Positions 1 through 6,002 are shown, counted from the first letter of the stretch. The stretch: 7,243 nucleotides of DNA from Thermoplasmata archaeon (GCA_030043865.1 JASHWZ010000142.1:1-7243); one strand, 5' to 3'. A program made the numbers and translations. The notes: generated by a model not told the origin, from the letters alone.

Positions 1-462
1 GACCGCTTCGCGTGGGGGCGCAGCGAGGGACTCTCGCTCCGGGTCGCGGGGTGGATGCACGACGCCGGCACCGCGATCGACCTCTGGCGTCACGCGAACC
101 ACTCGGCGTACCTGATCCAGAACTACCCGATCTGGGGGCTCGACCAGCGCGAGGTGTTGCTCGCGTCGATGATCGCCCGCCTGCACGAGGGCGGCGACCT
201 GCCGTCGGCCTGGAAGAAGGGGTTCCTGCCGGTCGTCCGCGCCGCGGACATCGAGACCGCCCGGCGGCTCGGCGCGATCCTCGAGGTCGCGGAGCTCGTC
301 GCCGGGGGCCGTCCCCGGTTCTCGCTCGGCGGCGGGGGACGGCATCTCACGGTGGCCTTTTCTTCCCCGGCCGATACGTCCCTTCCCTCGCACTGGGAGG
401 AGAAGGTCCGCAAGCCGATGGAGCGCGCGTTCGAGCTGGAGGTCCGCATCCGTGCAGGCTGA
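1..462 (+). CDS. ppx: Ppx/GppA-family exopolyphosphatase, C-terminal part (5' end outside window)
   Basis: The reading frame is open from the first base, so the gene starts upstream; 153 residues and a TGA stop are present. The visible part resembles the C-terminal HD-like helical domain of Ppx/GppA proteins. An MHDAG segment lies at fragment residues 19-23, followed by HSAYLIQN at 34-41, then an E-rich helix and an IARLH segment. E. coli Ppx has the same order of motifs (LHEVG, RHSAYILQN, LVRYH). The actin-like ATPase part with the catalytic residues is not in the window. Ppx enzymes release phosphate from the ends of polyphosphate chains, while GppA relatives act on pppGpp; the fragment cannot separate the two. 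The internal ATG at 55 is not a credible start because homologous sequence (DRFAWGRSEGLSLRVAGW) precedes it. The gene overlaps the following kinase-like gene by 11 bases, which implies co-transcription and translational coupling. Confidence 0.85.
   Translation, partial: DRFAWGRSEGLSLRVAGWMHDAGTAIDLWRHANHSAYLIQNYPIWGLDQREVLLASMIARLHEGGDLPSAWKKGFLPVVRAADIETARRLGAILEVAELVAGGRPRFSLGGGGRHLTVAFSSPADTSLPSHWEEKVRKPMERAFELEVRIRAG
438..443 (+). promoter_or_regulatory. Ribosome binding site for the first kinase-like gene
   Basis: GGAGGT matches the consensus Shine-Dalgarno core and ends 8 bases before the GTG at 452. It lies inside the end of the ppx frame. This fixes the GTG start of the next gene, which would otherwise be uncertain because no ATG is near, and supports reinitiation or coupled translation. 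Confidence 0.75.
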
Positions 463-1153
463 GAGCCCGAGCCCGACCCACGGTTTTCCGGGGCGGCTCT
501 TCGTCTTCGAGGGACTCGATGGGAGCGGCAAGTCGACCCAGGCGGCGCTCCTCGGTAAATGGCTCCAGGCGCGCGGGTACCGCGTCTTCTTCACCGAGTG
601 GAACTCGTCCGAGCTGACGGCCGCCACGATCCGACGGGGCAAGAAGAAGAACCTCCTCACACCGACGACGTTCTCGCTCTTGCACGCGACCGACTTCGCC
701 GACCGGTTCGAGCGGAAGATCCTCCCCCCGCTCCGCGCGGGCTACGTCGTCGTCTGCGACCGGTACGCCTACACGGCGTTCGTCCGGGATGCGGCCCGGG
801 GCTGCGACCCGCTCTGGGTGCGCAACATCTACTCGTTCGCGCCACGGCCGGACCAGGTGTTCTACTTCCGCGTGCCGGTCGCGGTGACCCTCAAGCGGAA
901 GATCGCGAGCCGGCTCAAGATCAACTACTACGAAGCCGGCATGGACCTGGGGCTCTCCGACGACGTCAACGAGAGCTACCAGCGGTTCCAGACCCGCCTC
1001 AAGCAGGAGTACGAGCGGATTGCGCGGACCGACGGGTTCACCGTCATCGATTCGAGCCGGACGGTGGAGACGATCCAGGCGGAGCTGCGGGGCTACGTGC
1101 AACCGATCCTCGAGAACTTCCCGACGGGCGAGACCCTGATGCATGACGGATAG
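452..1153 (+). CDS. Thymidylate-kinase-like P-loop kinase, copy 1 (intact Walker A)
   Basis: The protein has 233 residues, close to the usual 200-230 of dTMP kinases. Visible features in order are: a Walker A loop GLDGSGKS at residues 21-28 with lysine K27, a HATDFADRFE helix at 78-87, a CDRY motif at 102-105 typical of the dTMP kinase fold, and a YYEAGMDL segment at 159-166 followed by helices. Canonical dTMP kinases carry REPGGT after the P-loop and an ADRxQH helix whose arginine holds the dTMP phosphate. Here the first is replaced by TEWNSSE (48-54), and the arginine position aligns with F82. The nucleotide-monophosphate-kinase fold is therefore well supported but dTMP as substrate is doubtful. 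The gene starts at GTG 452 with a strong ribosome binding site, overlapping ppx by 11 bases, and its end overlaps the next paralogue by 11 bases. Its place after an exopolyphosphatase suggests a role in polyphosphate or nucleotide phosphate metabolism; this is inference. PPK2 polyphosphate kinases share the fold but usually show different motifs. Confidence 0.8.
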   Translation: MQAESPSPTHGFPGRLFVFEGLDGSGKSTQAALLGKWLQARGYRVFFTEWNSSELTAATIRRGKKKNLLTPTTFSLLHATDFADRFERKILPPLRAGYVVVCDRYAYTAFVRDAARGCDPLWVRNIYSFAPRPDQVFYFRVPVAVTLKRKIASRLKINYYEAGMDLGLSDDVNESYQRFQTRLKQEYERIARTDGFTVIDSSRTVETIQAELRGYVQPILENFPTGETLMHDG

Positions 1154-1901
1154 GACGTACGGGAACCGCCTCCCCGGCTTGACCGAGGAGTCCCTCGGCG
1201 GCAAGCTGATCGTCATCGAGGGCGCCGACGGGTCGGGCCGCACGACCGAGGTCGCGCTCTTGCGCGAGTGGCTCGAGGTCGAGGGGCACGCGGTCGTCGA
1301 CACCGGGCTCCGCCGCTCGACGCTGGTCGCCGAGGAGATCGACCGGGCGAAGCAGGGGCACACGCTCGGGGCCACGACGATGGCGCTGCTCTACGCGGTC
1401 GACTTCGCCGACCAGCTCGAGAACAAGATCGTGCCGGCGCTCGCCGCCGGCGCGACCGTCCTCGCGGACCGGTACGTCTACACGCTGATGGCCCGCGCGG
1501 TCGTCCGCGGCGCGTCGCGCGAGTGGGCGCGGCGGCTCTACGGGTTCGCGCTCCGCCCGGACCTCATTGTCTTCCTCGAGGCACGACCCGAGATCCTGCT
1601 CCACCGGGCGATCGCGAAGTACGGCTCGCTCGACTACTGGGAGTCGGGGATGGACCTCTCGCTCTCGCGCGACCTGTTCGAGAGCTTCTTCGCCTACCAG
1701 GAGCGGATGTCGAAGGAGTTCGCGTGGGTGGGCGCCGAGTACGGCTTCCACCGGGTCGACGCGAACCGCAACCCCACGCAGGTCCACGAGGACGTGCGCG
1801 CCCTGGTCGCCCCGCTCTACGCGAACGGTCCGCGGGGCCGCGCCCCCGCGCGCCCGAAGCCGGCGGTCACGGCGTCGCGGACGCGAGCAGCTTCCGGGTG
1901 A
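1143..1901 (+). CDS. Thymidylate-kinase-like P-loop protein, copy 2 (Walker A lysine replaced by arginine)
   Basis: The protein has 252 residues and is a diverged paralogue of the preceding one. The same landmarks recur: GADGSGRTT at 27-35, YAVDFADQLE at 84-93, ADRY at 108-111, and a YWESGMDLSLS segment at 165-175 matching YYEAGMDLGLS in copy 1. The normally invariant Walker A lysine is arginine R33 (codon CGC at 1239-1241), so ATP binding or catalysis may be weakened or absent. The REPGGT motif is missing here as well; the sequence at that place is DTGLRRST. The tail after about residue 222 is basic and rich in Ala, Pro and Arg, with no domain I recognise. The start is ATG 1143, 11 bases inside copy 1. 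The 3' end overlaps the convergent sixA gene by 35 bases. It could be a regulatory partner of copy 1, perhaps in a heterodimer, or an enzyme with altered chemistry. Confidence 0.78.
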   Translation: MTDRTYGNRLPGLTEESLGGKLIVIEGADGSGRTTEVALLREWLEVEGHAVVDTGLRRSTLVAEEIDRAKQGHTLGATTMALLYAVDFADQLENKIVPALAAGATVLADRYVYTLMARAVVRGASREWARRLYGFALRPDLIVFLEARPEILLHRAIAKYGSLDYWESGMDLSLSRDLFESFFAYQERMSKEFAWVGAEYGFHRVDANRNPTQVHEDVRALVAPLYANGPRGRAPARPKPAVTASRTRAASG

Positions 1902-2400
1902 GCAGCCAGCGCAGCCGGGCCGCCCCGGGCCGCACGGTCCGCGGGAACTCGACGCACGCGGCGCCCCCTTTCGTGAGTCGCACGAACGGCACGCCGTCCC
2001 CGGTGAGCGCGAGACCGAGGAACTCGCCCAGCGACGGCTCGTGCCCGACGATCACGACCGTCCCACCGGGCCGGGTGACGGTCCGCAGGCGGGGGAAGAG
2101 CCCCCCTGCGAGCGTCCCGACATCGAGCTCCGCCCAGTAGGTCGGCTTCGGCGCGTGCTCGAGGGCCTCGTGGAGGATCTCGGCCGTCCGGCGCGCCCGG
2201 GCCGCGGGGCTGCTCGCGAGGCAGCCGACCGGTCCCACGAACCGAGCGAGACCGGCCGCGATCCGACGGGTCTGCGCGATCCCCTTGCGGCTCAGCGGAC
2301 GGAGCGCGTCGTCCGCCCACCGCCGCGGGTCGCGGACCTCGGCCGGCCCGTGGCGCACGACCACGACCCTCGGCCCCCGCGACGGTGTGGGCTCGCTCAT
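1867..2400 (-). CDS. sixA: SixA-type phosphohistidine phosphatase (histidine phosphatase superfamily)
   Basis: This is a 177-residue protein of the SixA class, about the usual size. The N-terminal strand VVVVRHGPAE carries the RHG motif at residues 16-18, with H17 the expected phospho-accepting histidine. RPLSRKG at 34-40, the SSPAARARRTAEIL segment at 63-76 and VGHEPS at 118-123, with second catalytic histidine H120, complete the family pattern. E. coli SixA removes phosphate from phosphohistidine proteins; in Archaea the substrate is unknown. The ATG start at 2400 has no clear ribosome binding site. The gene follows phoU by 64 bases on the same strand and is probably in its operon. Its last 35 bases lie antisense to the end of the second kinase-like gene. 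SixA genes commonly occur with polyphosphate genes, which agrees with this context. Confidence 0.85.
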   Translation of the reverse strand: MSEPTPSRGPRVVVVRHGPAEVRDPRRWADDALRPLSRKGIAQTRRIAAGLARFVGPVGCLASSPAARARRTAEILHEALEHAPKPTYWAELDVGTLAGGLFPRLRTVTRPGGTVVIVGHEPSLGEFLGLALTGDGVPFVRLTKGGAACVEFPRTVRPGAARLRWLLTRKLLASATP

Positions 2401-2464
2401 GCGCGCCCCGTCGGGGGCGGACCGGGCAGAAAGCGCTTCCCGTGCCCCCTCGGGCCGGGCGGGG

Positions 2465-3511
2465 TCACAACAGGATCGGGGGCCCGTCGGGCCCGCTCGA
2501 CTCGGAGAGCGCGGCCGGGATCGCCCGGTCGAGCGCGACCTGGGCGATGTCCTGCGCGTAGGCGACCGTCCGTCCGATCGATTCGAGGACCCGGGAAACC
2601 GCCGCCGCGGTCGCGGGCGGCATCGTCCCGCCGCCGACCGTGGGCAGGAGGCGCTCGGCGAGCGCCCTCCCCGAGGCGAACAGCGCGTCGCCGACGTCGA
2701 GAAGGTCGTTCGCCCCCGCGTCGTCGCGGACGCTCAGGACGCCTTCGAGGTGCGCCATCGCCTGCTCGTGGAGCTGCCGCAGGCTCGTGATCGGTCCCGC
2801 GCCGTCGGGCAGCTCGACCAGGCGCCGGCCGACCTCGCCGAGGACGGTCGCGTGGTCGGCGATCCGCTCCAGACTCCGCGCGATGGTCCACGCTCCGAGC
2901 AGGTCGACGCTCGGTCCCCCGAGGCTCAGGTGGAGCGCGGCGAGCCGCTGGACGTACCACGCCTCCCGGTCGACCTCGTCGTCGCGTCGTTCCCAGTACT
3001 GGTCGTCGCCGAGCGGGAGCAGCGCCCAGCTGGCGACCGCCTCGCGGTGGACGCCGACGACCATCCGGCCCATCCGGGCGAGCCGATCGGGGAGCGATAC
3101 CGGACTCTCGTAGGCGAGGTCCCGCAGGCGCAGTTCCCCGCCTTCCTCGGAAACGATCTCGGGCTGGCGGGTGCGCCGGCAGAACGTTCGGACCACGTCG
3201 CGGGTCGGGCCGGCCCGGCGGTGTCGGTCGATCACCACGAACTCGCGGGCGCCCCCGAGGTAGGCGCCGAGGAGGCGGCGGAACAGATGCTCGGAGGACT
3301 CGTTCCGCCCGACCGTGACGGTCGCGATCGGCGCGCGGTCGGCGATGCGGGCGAACGGCGTCCGTCCGCGCTCCGCACGCGCCCGAGGCGCGATCGCCCG
3401 GGCGACCGGGCGCGGCGGAGGGCGGGCGGGATCCTCGGTCGATGGCGATCGGCGAACTCCGGGGGCGCGTCGAGCCTTGGCCCGTCCCCCCGTGCGGTGC
3501 TGTTCCTTCAT
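2465..3511 (-). CDS. phoU: PhoU-domain phosphate-uptake regulator of archaeal type
   Basis: The protein has 348 residues. Residues about 57-150 match the linker region of archaeal PhoU proteins, including RRLLGAYLGGAREFVVID at 78-95 and an RLARMGRMVVGVHREAV helix near 143-159. Two PhoU helical repeats follow. The first contains ARSLERIADHATVL at 211-224 with the metal-binding ER-x-x-DH pattern. The second contains RTVAYAQDIAQVAL at 314-327, the variant seen in archaeal members. PhoU proteins control phosphate transporters and phosphate signalling. Residues 1-55 are unusual: they are rich in Arg, Pro and Ala where archaeal PhoU proteins often have an AbrB-like DNA-binding domain, of which I see no trace. 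The ATG at 3511 is supported by a TATA box centred about 27 bases upstream, implying a leaderless transcript. sixA lies downstream in the same direction. No phosphate transporter genes are in the window. Confidence 0.82.
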   Translation of the reverse strand: MKEQHRTGGRAKARRAPGVRRSPSTEDPARPPPRPVARAIAPRARAERGRTPFARIADRAPIATVTVGRNESSEHLFRRLLGAYLGGAREFVVIDRHRRAGPTRDVVRTFCRRTRQPEIVSEEGGELRLRDLAYESPVSLPDRLARMGRMVVGVHREAVASWALLPLGDDQYWERRDDEVDREAWYVQRLAALHLSLGGPSVDLLGAWTIARSLERIADHATVLGEVGRRLVELPDGAGPITSLRQLHEQAMAHLEGVLSVRDDAGANDLLDVGDALFASGRALAERLLPTVGGGTMPPATAAAVSRVLESIGRTVAYAQDIAQVALDRAIPAALSESSGPDGPPILL

Positions 3512-3532
3512 CGGAGGAATCAGGGGCCGGCC

Positions 3533-3549
3533 GAGATATATAGAATTTC
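3533..3549 (-). promoter_or_regulatory. Archaeal TATA box and BRE of the phoU-sixA operon
   Basis: On the minus strand, CTATATATCTC (3543 to 3533) is a good archaeal TATA box, preceded by TGAAAT (3549-3544), which fits the BRE consensus. The TATA centre at about 3538 is some 27 bases upstream of the ATG at 3511. That spacing would put the transcript start at or next to the start codon, giving a leaderless mRNA. There is no Shine-Dalgarno sequence before that ATG, which agrees. The surroundings are very GC-rich, so the AT stretch stands out. Confidence 0.72.
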
Positions 3550-3557
3550 AATTTAGA

Positions 3558-3575
3558 CTATACAAAATACTATAG
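3558..3575. repeat. Inverted repeat CTATA-N8-TATAG upstream of the phoU promoter
   Basis: CTATA at 3558-3562 and TATAG at 3571-3575 are perfect inverted arms separated by 8 bases, immediately upstream of the phoU BRE. A second small palindrome, GTAT-G-ATAC at 3576-3584, adjoins it. Both lie in the AT-rich island. The position would suit an operator or activator site, but short AT palindromes arise easily by chance in AT-rich DNA, so this is only a candidate. Confidence 0.3.
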
Positions 3576-3634
3576 GTATGATACGCCAGACGGCGGTCCC
3601 CGTGGCCCCCCGAAGTACAGCCCCCGCGGGCCCC

Positions 3635-3649
3635 CCGGCGGGCCGCCGG
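3635..3649 (-). other. GC-rich hairpin just downstream of tRNA-Val
   Basis: The arms CCGGCG (3635-3640) and CGCCGG (3644-3649) pair perfectly with a 3-base loop, one base after the discriminator base of the tRNA. It could define the 3' end of the arcS-tRNA transcript or assist tRNA 3' processing. There is no T-run directly after it on the minus strand; T-rich sequence comes only about 60-100 bases later, in the AT island. Chance formation is possible in such GC-rich DNA. Confidence 0.3.
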
Positions 3650-3650
3650 A

Positions 3651-3723
3651 TGGGCCGGGACGGATTCGAACCGCCGATCTCCGCGTTGTAAGCGCGGCGT
3701 CCTCACCGCTAGACCACCGGCCC
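3651..3723 (-). tRNA. trnV: tRNA-Val, anticodon UAC
   Basis: The 73 bases fold into a complete cloverleaf. The acceptor stem is GGGCCGG with CCGGCCC, and the discriminator base is A. The D stem is GTCT with GGAC around an AGCGGTGA loop. The anticodon stem is CCGCG with CGCGG around the loop CTTACAA, giving anticodon TAC for valine. The variable loop is AGATC. The T stem is GGCGG with CCGTC (one G-T pair) around TTCGAAT. There is no intron and the CCA end is not encoded. G15, the site of archaeosine in archaeal tRNAs, is present. The first 15 bases double as the end of arcS on the same strand. I see no separate promoter, so the tRNA may be cut from the arcS mRNA. Confidence 0.95.
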
Positions 3724-5574
3724 CGGGTCGGAGTCAGGCCCCTCCTCGGTCATGGGCGTGTCGGTCGGCCCGTGCGCCCGGTGGCGCACCCGCACGGCGA
3801 GGCCGTGGCCGAGGCTCGTCATGAGGCGGCCCGGTAGCTCGGCCTCGCCGACCGCGGCGAGCTCCCCCGCGCGGCGGAGGACGACGCTGTCCCCGATCCG
3901 GATCTCGGGGTCCGCGGCGCGCACCCCGGGCACGAACAGGTCTCCGGTGAGCGGGAGGGCCGGGTCGACGTCCACGGCGAGCGGAGGCTCCGGCAGGAGC
4001 CGGCGGGCGCCGGCGACGGTGAGGTGAAAGAGTCCTCGCTCTTCGCGCACCGTCGCGAGCTCGGTACGTCCGTCGGTGAGCCGCTGGAACCACGGCCGTC
4101 CCGCGAGCCGGATCGGCGGCGCGAACAGCCGCTCGGCGGCCGCCCGTCCGAACTGGACGCTCGCCACCTCCCGCAGCTCCTCCCGCACGACCGCGAGCGG
4201 ACCCCCCGAGACCGGCCCCGCGTCGCCGAGGGCGCCTTCGAGCGCGGTGCGGAGCGCGCGCAGCGACTCCGGCGCGGTGAGTCGGTCGTCGCGACCGCTC
4301 CAGGTTACGTCGCGGCCCGACTCGAGGGCGTCGCCGACGAACGAGTACTCGCCCGGGTCGAGATGCACGACGACCGAGCGGTAGGCGCCGTGCGCGAGGA
4401 TATGGCGGACCCCCGCGACGACCGCCGCGCGCTCGGGGTCGAGCCAGTCACCGGTGACGGGGATGTCGTACTGGCGCGCCGGCGGCACGTCCTCGAGCTC
4501 GCGCGGCACGACGCCGATCGGGGAGCTCACCGAGACGACGTGCAGGCGCTCGGTTCTGGCGAGGCCCTCCCACGCGGTCGCGAACCGGCGGTGCGAGCGG
4601 GAGCGGCGGTACGGTTTGGTCTTGGAGCACGGTACGAGGAGGAGCACGGTCTTCGAGGGGGGCGGCCGGTACCGCTCGAGGAGGCGGTGCCGGAACCGGA
4701 GCATCTCGGGCCGTCGGAGCGACTCCGCCACTACGTAGCTCCGGATCCCTTCGGCCGTGACCGGGGTCCGCTCCTCGAGGAGCGGCGCGAGGTCGCGGTC
4801 CGCGTACCGCAGCATCTCGGCGAGCGCCGGCTCGGCCGGAAGTCGCGACTCGACCAGCTCGCGCAGCCGGCCGGTCCGGGCCGCCGCTCGCGTCTCCGCG
4901 ATCGCCCGCCGGTAAGCGTGGACCGCGTGGACCGCGAGGGGACCCGCCGGGGTCGACGAACACGCGGGGCAGCTGCACAGACTCTCGCGACGCGCGACGG
5001 TCGCGTCGATCGGGCCGAGCGTCGGGTCGAGGTACTCCCCCCGCGCCGCGGCGAAGAGTCCCTCCGTCGAGTCGGACCAGTCGACCCCGAGGTAGGCGAG
5101 GAGCGGGAGGCGGTGCGGCAACGCCACCCGGGGTGCCCAGAGGACGGGGGCCCCCCCGAGCGACCGCCGGACCTCGCCGACCGCCTCCACGAACGGCCGT
5201 CCGTCGGTCCAAAGGCCCCGGGCGTTCCCGAGGATCACGAGCTCGGGCGGAGGGGTCGCCCCGGCTGCGAGGGTGCCGGCCACGAGCGGTCCGTGAACGA
5301 GGAGCGCCCGGTCCCCGACCGGGACCCCCCCCGGGGGCGTCCCCGTGACCTCGGGGGCGAGGACCGGGAGGTCCAGCGCGAGCTGCCCGGCCCCGTTCGC
5401 GACGACCAGGCGCCGATGGCCGGGGGGCGCCGGCTCCGCGCGGAGGGAGAGACCGTCCGCGTCGGTCCTCGGGGGCTCGCTCTCGAGGAGGGCGGGAGTC
5501 AGCGTGCGCAGCGGGCCGACCGTCGCCTCTCCGACGAGGGCGAGGCCGTCCGGGCGCTCGACGCGGCGGCCCAC
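3709..5574 (-). CDS. arcS: Archaeosine synthase ArcS (TgtA2)
   Basis: The 621-residue protein fits the ArcS family in length and layout. ArcS acts on preQ0 placed at position 15 of tRNA by TgtA and, in many archaea together with the radical-SAM protein RaSEA, turns it into archaeosine using lysine. The N-terminal and central parts resemble a degenerate tRNA-guanine transglycosylase, including a Cys cluster CSCPAC (C200, C202, C205) reminiscent of the TGT zinc site. The hallmark PC-x3-KPY-x2-S-x2-H motif is exact at residues 315-328. A C-terminal PUA-like RNA-binding domain spans about 531-600 (VDVDPALPLTGDLFVPGV onward). The start is GTG at 5574, 21 bases after the stop of the small upstream gene; no strong ribosome binding site is seen, so the exact start is less certain. 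The last four codons (Gly-Pro-Val-Val) and the TAG stop lie inside tRNA-Val. Confidence 0.92.
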   Translation of the reverse strand: MGRRVERPDGLALVGEATVGPLRTLTPALLESEPPRTDADGLSLRAEPAPPGHRRLVVANGAGQLALDLPVLAPEVTGTPPGGVPVGDRALLVHGPLVAGTLAAGATPPPELVILGNARGLWTDGRPFVEAVGEVRRSLGGAPVLWAPRVALPHRLPLLAYLGVDWSDSTEGLFAAARGEYLDPTLGPIDATVARRESLCSCPACSSTPAGPLAVHAVHAYRRAIAETRAAARTGRLRELVESRLPAEPALAEMLRYADRDLAPLLEERTPVTAEGIRSYVVAESLRRPEMLRFRHRLLERYRPPPSKTVLLLVPCSKTKPYRRSRSHRRFATAWEGLARTERLHVVSVSSPIGVVPRELEDVPPARQYDIPVTGDWLDPERAAVVAGVRHILAHGAYRSVVVHLDPGEYSFVGDALESGRDVTWSGRDDRLTAPESLRALRTALEGALGDAGPVSGGPLAVVREELREVASVQFGRAAAERLFAPPIRLAGRPWFQRLTDGRTELATVREERGLFHLTVAGARRLLPEPPLAVDVDPALPLTGDLFVPGVRAADPEIRIGDSVVLRRAGELAAVGEAELPGRLMTSLGHGLAVRVRHRAHGPTDTPMTEEGPDSDPGPVV

Positions 5575-5595
5575 GGACGCTCGACGCCCCCGGCG

Positions 5596-5949
5596 TCAGT
5601 CGCTCGACGCGGAGCGGCCGCCCTTCGTCCGCGGTCGTGCGGCCGGGGTCGACGGGAAGAACGCCTGCCACGCGCCGAGGAGCGCCTCGCGACGCTCGGC
5701 CCCGGCCTCGGATCGGCCCCGCCGCCCGAACAGCGGGTCGTGCGTCTCCCGCACCTGGCGCAGAAACTCCGCCGGGTCCTCGCTCGCCTTCTCGAACCCG
5801 TAGAGGATCAGCTGGCGCAGGAAGCTCGATTGGCCCCGCCAGCCGATCCTCCGGCGGACCGCCGGGTTCAAGTGGCGCTTCGCGAGGCGCCATACTTCGT
5901 TCGTCGTGCGGTGGTCCCGGGCCGAGAGGCCGATCATCACCTGGGGCAT
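5596..5949 (-). CDS. Small protein of unknown function upstream of arcS
   Basis: This frame encodes about 117 residues from ATG 5949. I do not recognise the family. The N-terminal half (MPQVMIGLSARDHRTTNEVW, then RLAKRHLNP) and a likely helix QSSFLRQLILYGFEKA near residues 40-55 look like a folded, basic domain. That helix pattern faintly recalls ribbon-helix-helix-type regulators, which is weak. The last 30 or so residues are rich in Arg, Ser, Gly and Ala and are probably disordered. The frame stays open upstream into mqnP, but that stretch lies antisense-free on the same strand within mqnP codons and has shadow-like composition, so I chose the first ATG after the mqnP stop. A GTG at 5967 is the alternative start. 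The gene ends 21 bases before arcS, suggesting co-transcription with arcS and tRNA-Val. A TATA-like element lies about 30 bases upstream. Confidence 0.65.
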   Translation of the reverse strand: MPQVMIGLSARDHRTTNEVWRLAKRHLNPAVRRRIGWRGQSSFLRQLILYGFEKASEDPAEFLRQVRETHDPLFGRRGRSEAGAERREALLGAWQAFFPSTPAARPRTKGGRSASSD

Positions 5950-5976
5950 GTCGCTCGTCCCGAGCACCCGGCCGCT

Positions 5977-5984
5977 CGATTTAG
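5977..5984 (-). promoter_or_regulatory. Possible TATA element for the small gene-arcS-tRNA unit
   Basis: The minus strand reads GCTAAATCG here, the only AT-rich spot in the gap between the mqnP stop (6003) and the ATG at 5949. It lies about 31 bases upstream of that ATG, roughly the spacing expected for a leaderless or short-leader archaeal transcript. The match to the TATA consensus is weak and no clear BRE is seen. Confidence 0.35.
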
Positions 5985-6002
5985 CGGGTTCGCCGACCGA
6001 GT

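Noticed and set aside
347..1787. Two minus-strand open frames opposite the kinase-like genes
   Set aside because: Both mirror well-supported plus-strand genes, with Arg/Val/Asp-rich repetitive composition typical of shadow frames in GC-rich DNA.
2431..2438. Palindrome AAGCGCTT in the phoU-sixA gap, about 30 bases before sixA, considered as operator or weak promoter
   Set aside because: It is only 8 bases, the TATA match on the minus strand (CTTTCT) is poor, and the 64-base spacing fits co-transcription with phoU.
2285..3556. Plus-strand open frame of 423 codons opposite phoU and sixA
   Set aside because: It is antisense to two genes with clear family motifs, has low-complexity charged composition and no domain signal.
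3617..3634. C- and G-run sequence around the CCCGCGGG palindrome between tRNA-Val and phoU, considered as a repeat or attachment site
   Set aside because: It has no second copy in the window, no tRNA 3'-end duplication and no integrase gene nearby.
4448..5893. Minus-strand 481-codon frame overlapping arcS in another phase
   Set aside because: It is an alternative-phase shadow of arcS, almost entirely Arg, Pro, Gly and Ala, with no motif.
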